Source: Gammaproteobacteria bacterium (GTDB lineage Bacteria > Pseudomonadota > Gammaproteobacteria > DSM-19610). Taken from it: a DNA stretch of 6,159 nt. The notes under the pieces are model-generated. The model made no database searches. It saw only the letters and a list, made by a program, of their open reading frames with translations, and was not told where the DNA came from. Every line of letters starts with the position of its first letter. Position 1 is the first letter of the stretch. This document shows positions 4,772 through 6,159 of this stretch, piece after piece. Position numbers and translations under genes: made by a program. The stretch spans positions 1 through 6,159 of the forward strand of contig DRQL01000150.1 of the NCBI GenBank assembly GCA_011371465.1, in the 5' to 3' direction.

Positions 4772-6159
4772 TCACACTCCAGCTATGGATTTCTGTAGCC
4801 CGGAACCTCGCGGCAGCTTGCGCGACTCCCGGAGATAGTAGAGTACAGGGATAACAAACATGGACATCAGTGGCGCGGTCACCATACCACCAATCATGGG
4901 TGCAGCAATCCTGCGCATAAGCTCTGACCCCGTACCTGTCCCTATCATTATAGGCAGCAGACCGGCGACGATAACGGCTGCCGTCATTGCTTTCGGACGC
5001 ACACGCATAACCGCCCCTTCCACCAGTGAATCGCGCAGTTCCCGGATCGTAGCCGGCTGGTTTCGTCTTACCGCCTCATCCAGGTAAACCACCATTACCA
5101 CACCAAACTCGGCCGCGACGCCGGCAAGCGCAATAAAACCGACTGCTGCCGCAACGGAAAAATGATAGCCCAGCAGGTAGATAAACCAGAACCCGCCGAT
5201 CAGGGCCAGTGGCACGGCCCCCATCACCATGAACGCAACCGCGAACCTGCGAAACACCAGGTACAGCAGCAGGAAAATGATGACCAGTGTCAACGGGATG
5301 ATATATGTGAGCTTGTTACGCGCGCGTATCATGTATTCATACTGCCCGGTCCATGACAGGGTATAGCCCGGTGGCAGTTTTACTTTCGCACTGACTGCCT
5401 TCTGCGCCTCCGCGACATAGGAACCGAGATCCTGGTTGCGGATATTGATGTACACCCAGCCATTCAGCTGTGCATTCTCGCTCTTGATGACCGGTGGTCC
5501 CTTGTCGATGCCGACCGTCGCCACATCACTCAACTGGATATGCTCGTCACGCGCGGTCACAATGGGCAGTGATCGCAGTTTCTGGACCGAGTCACGGTAG
5601 TAGCGCGGGTAACGCAGGTTAACCGGGTATCGCTCTCGCCCTTCAACGGTATAGGTGACATTCAGACCGCCGACCGCGGTGCTGATAACATCCTGTAATT
5701 CGCTGACGCTGAGCCAGTAGCGTGCGGCTGCACTGCGGTTAATCTCGATATTGATATAACGCGCACCGGTTTCACGCTCGGCATAGACGGACCGGGTTCC
5801 GGGCAGGGCATTGACGACCGGCTCAATCTGCTCGCCGATTTCCTGGATCACGTTCAGGTCCGGGCCGGATATCTTGATACCAACCGGGGTGTTGATGCCG
5901 GTCGACTGCATATCGATCCGGGTCTTGATTGGCATAAGCCAGGCATTGTTGAGACTGGGATACTGCACACGCTCATCCAGTTCTTTCTTGATCCTGTCCA
6001 TGGTCATACCCTCCCTCCACTGGTCCCGCGGCTTGAGCTGTATGGTAGTTTCTATCATGGTCAGTGGTGCCGGGTCGGTGGCGGTTTCAGCGCGGCCGAT
6101 CTTGCCGAATACCCGCTCAACCTCGGGCAGGGTCTTTATCAACTTGTCGGTCTGCTGCA
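4772..6159 (-). CDS. cusA: CusA-type copper/silver efflux RND transporter, 5' part outside the window
   Basis: The C-terminal 461 residues (about 44%) of a heavy-metal RND pump of about 1040-1050 residues. CusA is the inner-membrane proton-driven pump of the CusCBA tripartite system and exports Cu(I)/Ag(I). Numbering from the first complete codon at the right edge, M34 (in APLTMIETT) and M83 (in RIDMQSTG), 49 residues apart, match E. coli CusA M623 and M672, two of its three metal-binding methionines; the third (M573) lies beyond the window. E350 (AAEFG) and K389 (RVRPKAM) match the transmembrane proton-relay residues E939 and K984. The five last membrane helices are visible (about 284-302, 305-329, 333-358, 390-408, 423-441). 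The loop between E350 and K389 is 6 residues shorter than in E. coli. The frame is open to the window edge, so the true start is off the right side; the in-frame TTG at 6142 encodes an internal Leu. The membrane-fusion partner (CusB) is expected upstream, outside the window. Confidence 0.93.
   Translation of the reverse strand, partial: QQTDKLIKTLPEVERVFGKIGRAETATDPAPLTMIETTIQLKPRDQWREGMTMDRIKKELDERVQYPSLNNAWLMPIKTRIDMQSTGINTPVGIKISGPDLNVIQEIGEQIEPVVNALPGTRSVYAERETGARYINIEINRSAAARYWLSVSELQDVISTAVGGLNVTYTVEGRERYPVNLRYPRYYRDSVQKLRSLPIVTARDEHIQLSDVATVGIDKGPPVIKSENAQLNGWVYINIRNQDLGSYVAEAQKAVSAKVKLPPGYTLSWTGQYEYMIRARNKLTYIIPLTLVIIFLLLYLVFRRFAVAFMVMGAVPLALIGGFWFIYLLGYHFSVAAAVGFIALAGVAAEFGVVMVVYLDEAVRRNQPATIRELRDSLVEGAVMRVRPKAMTAAVIVAGLLPIMIGTGTGSELMRRIAAPMIGGMVTAPLMSMFVIPVLYYLRESRKLPRGSGLQKSIAGV
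4775..4779 (-). promoter_or_regulatory. Shine-Dalgarno sequence inside the end of cusA
   Basis: Minus-strand TGGAG lies in the last codons of cusA, 8 bases before ATG 4766. Its distance favours that ATG over ATG 4772 and GTG 4775 as start of the downstream gene, and its position would allow translational coupling to cusA termination at 4774-4772. Confidence 0.55.

Overview
The window looks like a chromosomal segment of a Gram-negative proteobacterium, most likely a gammaproteobacterium. The evidence is a type II secretion inner-membrane protein (GspC type), two proteins with Sec signal peptides, a CusA-type tripartite metal-efflux pump, and a REP/BIME-type repeat in a 3' intergenic position. 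The genus cannot be told from the sequence.

Layout. Positions 95-1015 (+) encode a GspC-like protein with a transmembrane anchor, a homology region and a PDZ domain. It is followed not by gspD but by two consecutive plus-strand genes for exported ankyrin-repeat proteins, at 1178-2839 (about 15 repeat units) and 2915-3829 (8 units). The first ankyrin gene has a plausible extended -10 promoter and a clear Shine-Dalgarno sequence; the latter places its start 35 codons inside the longest open frame. The second ankyrin gene lies 75 bases downstream with its own strong Shine-Dalgarno sequence, so the pair is probably co-transcribed. From the right edge, reading leftward, come the C-terminal 461 residues of a CusA-like copper/silver RND pump (4772-6159, 5' end outside the window) and an overlapping gene for an unrecognised single-pass membrane protein of low complexity (4062-4766).

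The two transcription units converge on a 232-base gap (3830-4061). It holds an 11-bp perfect hairpin just after the second ankyrin gene. It also holds a 155-bp element bounded by short inverted repeats and 11-bp direct repeats. Inside the element are two inverted REP-like units, each a GTAG tetranucleotide plus a 9-bp stem with an identical 8-base loop. The two stems differ only by two fully compensated base pairs, direct evidence that the folded form is conserved. The right direct repeat ends in the stop codon of the minus-strand gene.

Functionally there are two themes. The left half concerns the envelope: a GspC without visible T2SS partners beside two Sec-exported ankyrin proteins, which could be periplasmic scaffolds or possibly secretion substrates (inference). 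The right half is the end of a metal-efflux operon. No complete novel defence or mobile system is visible. The most unusual items are the REP pair and the GspC/exported-ankyrin neighbourhood.
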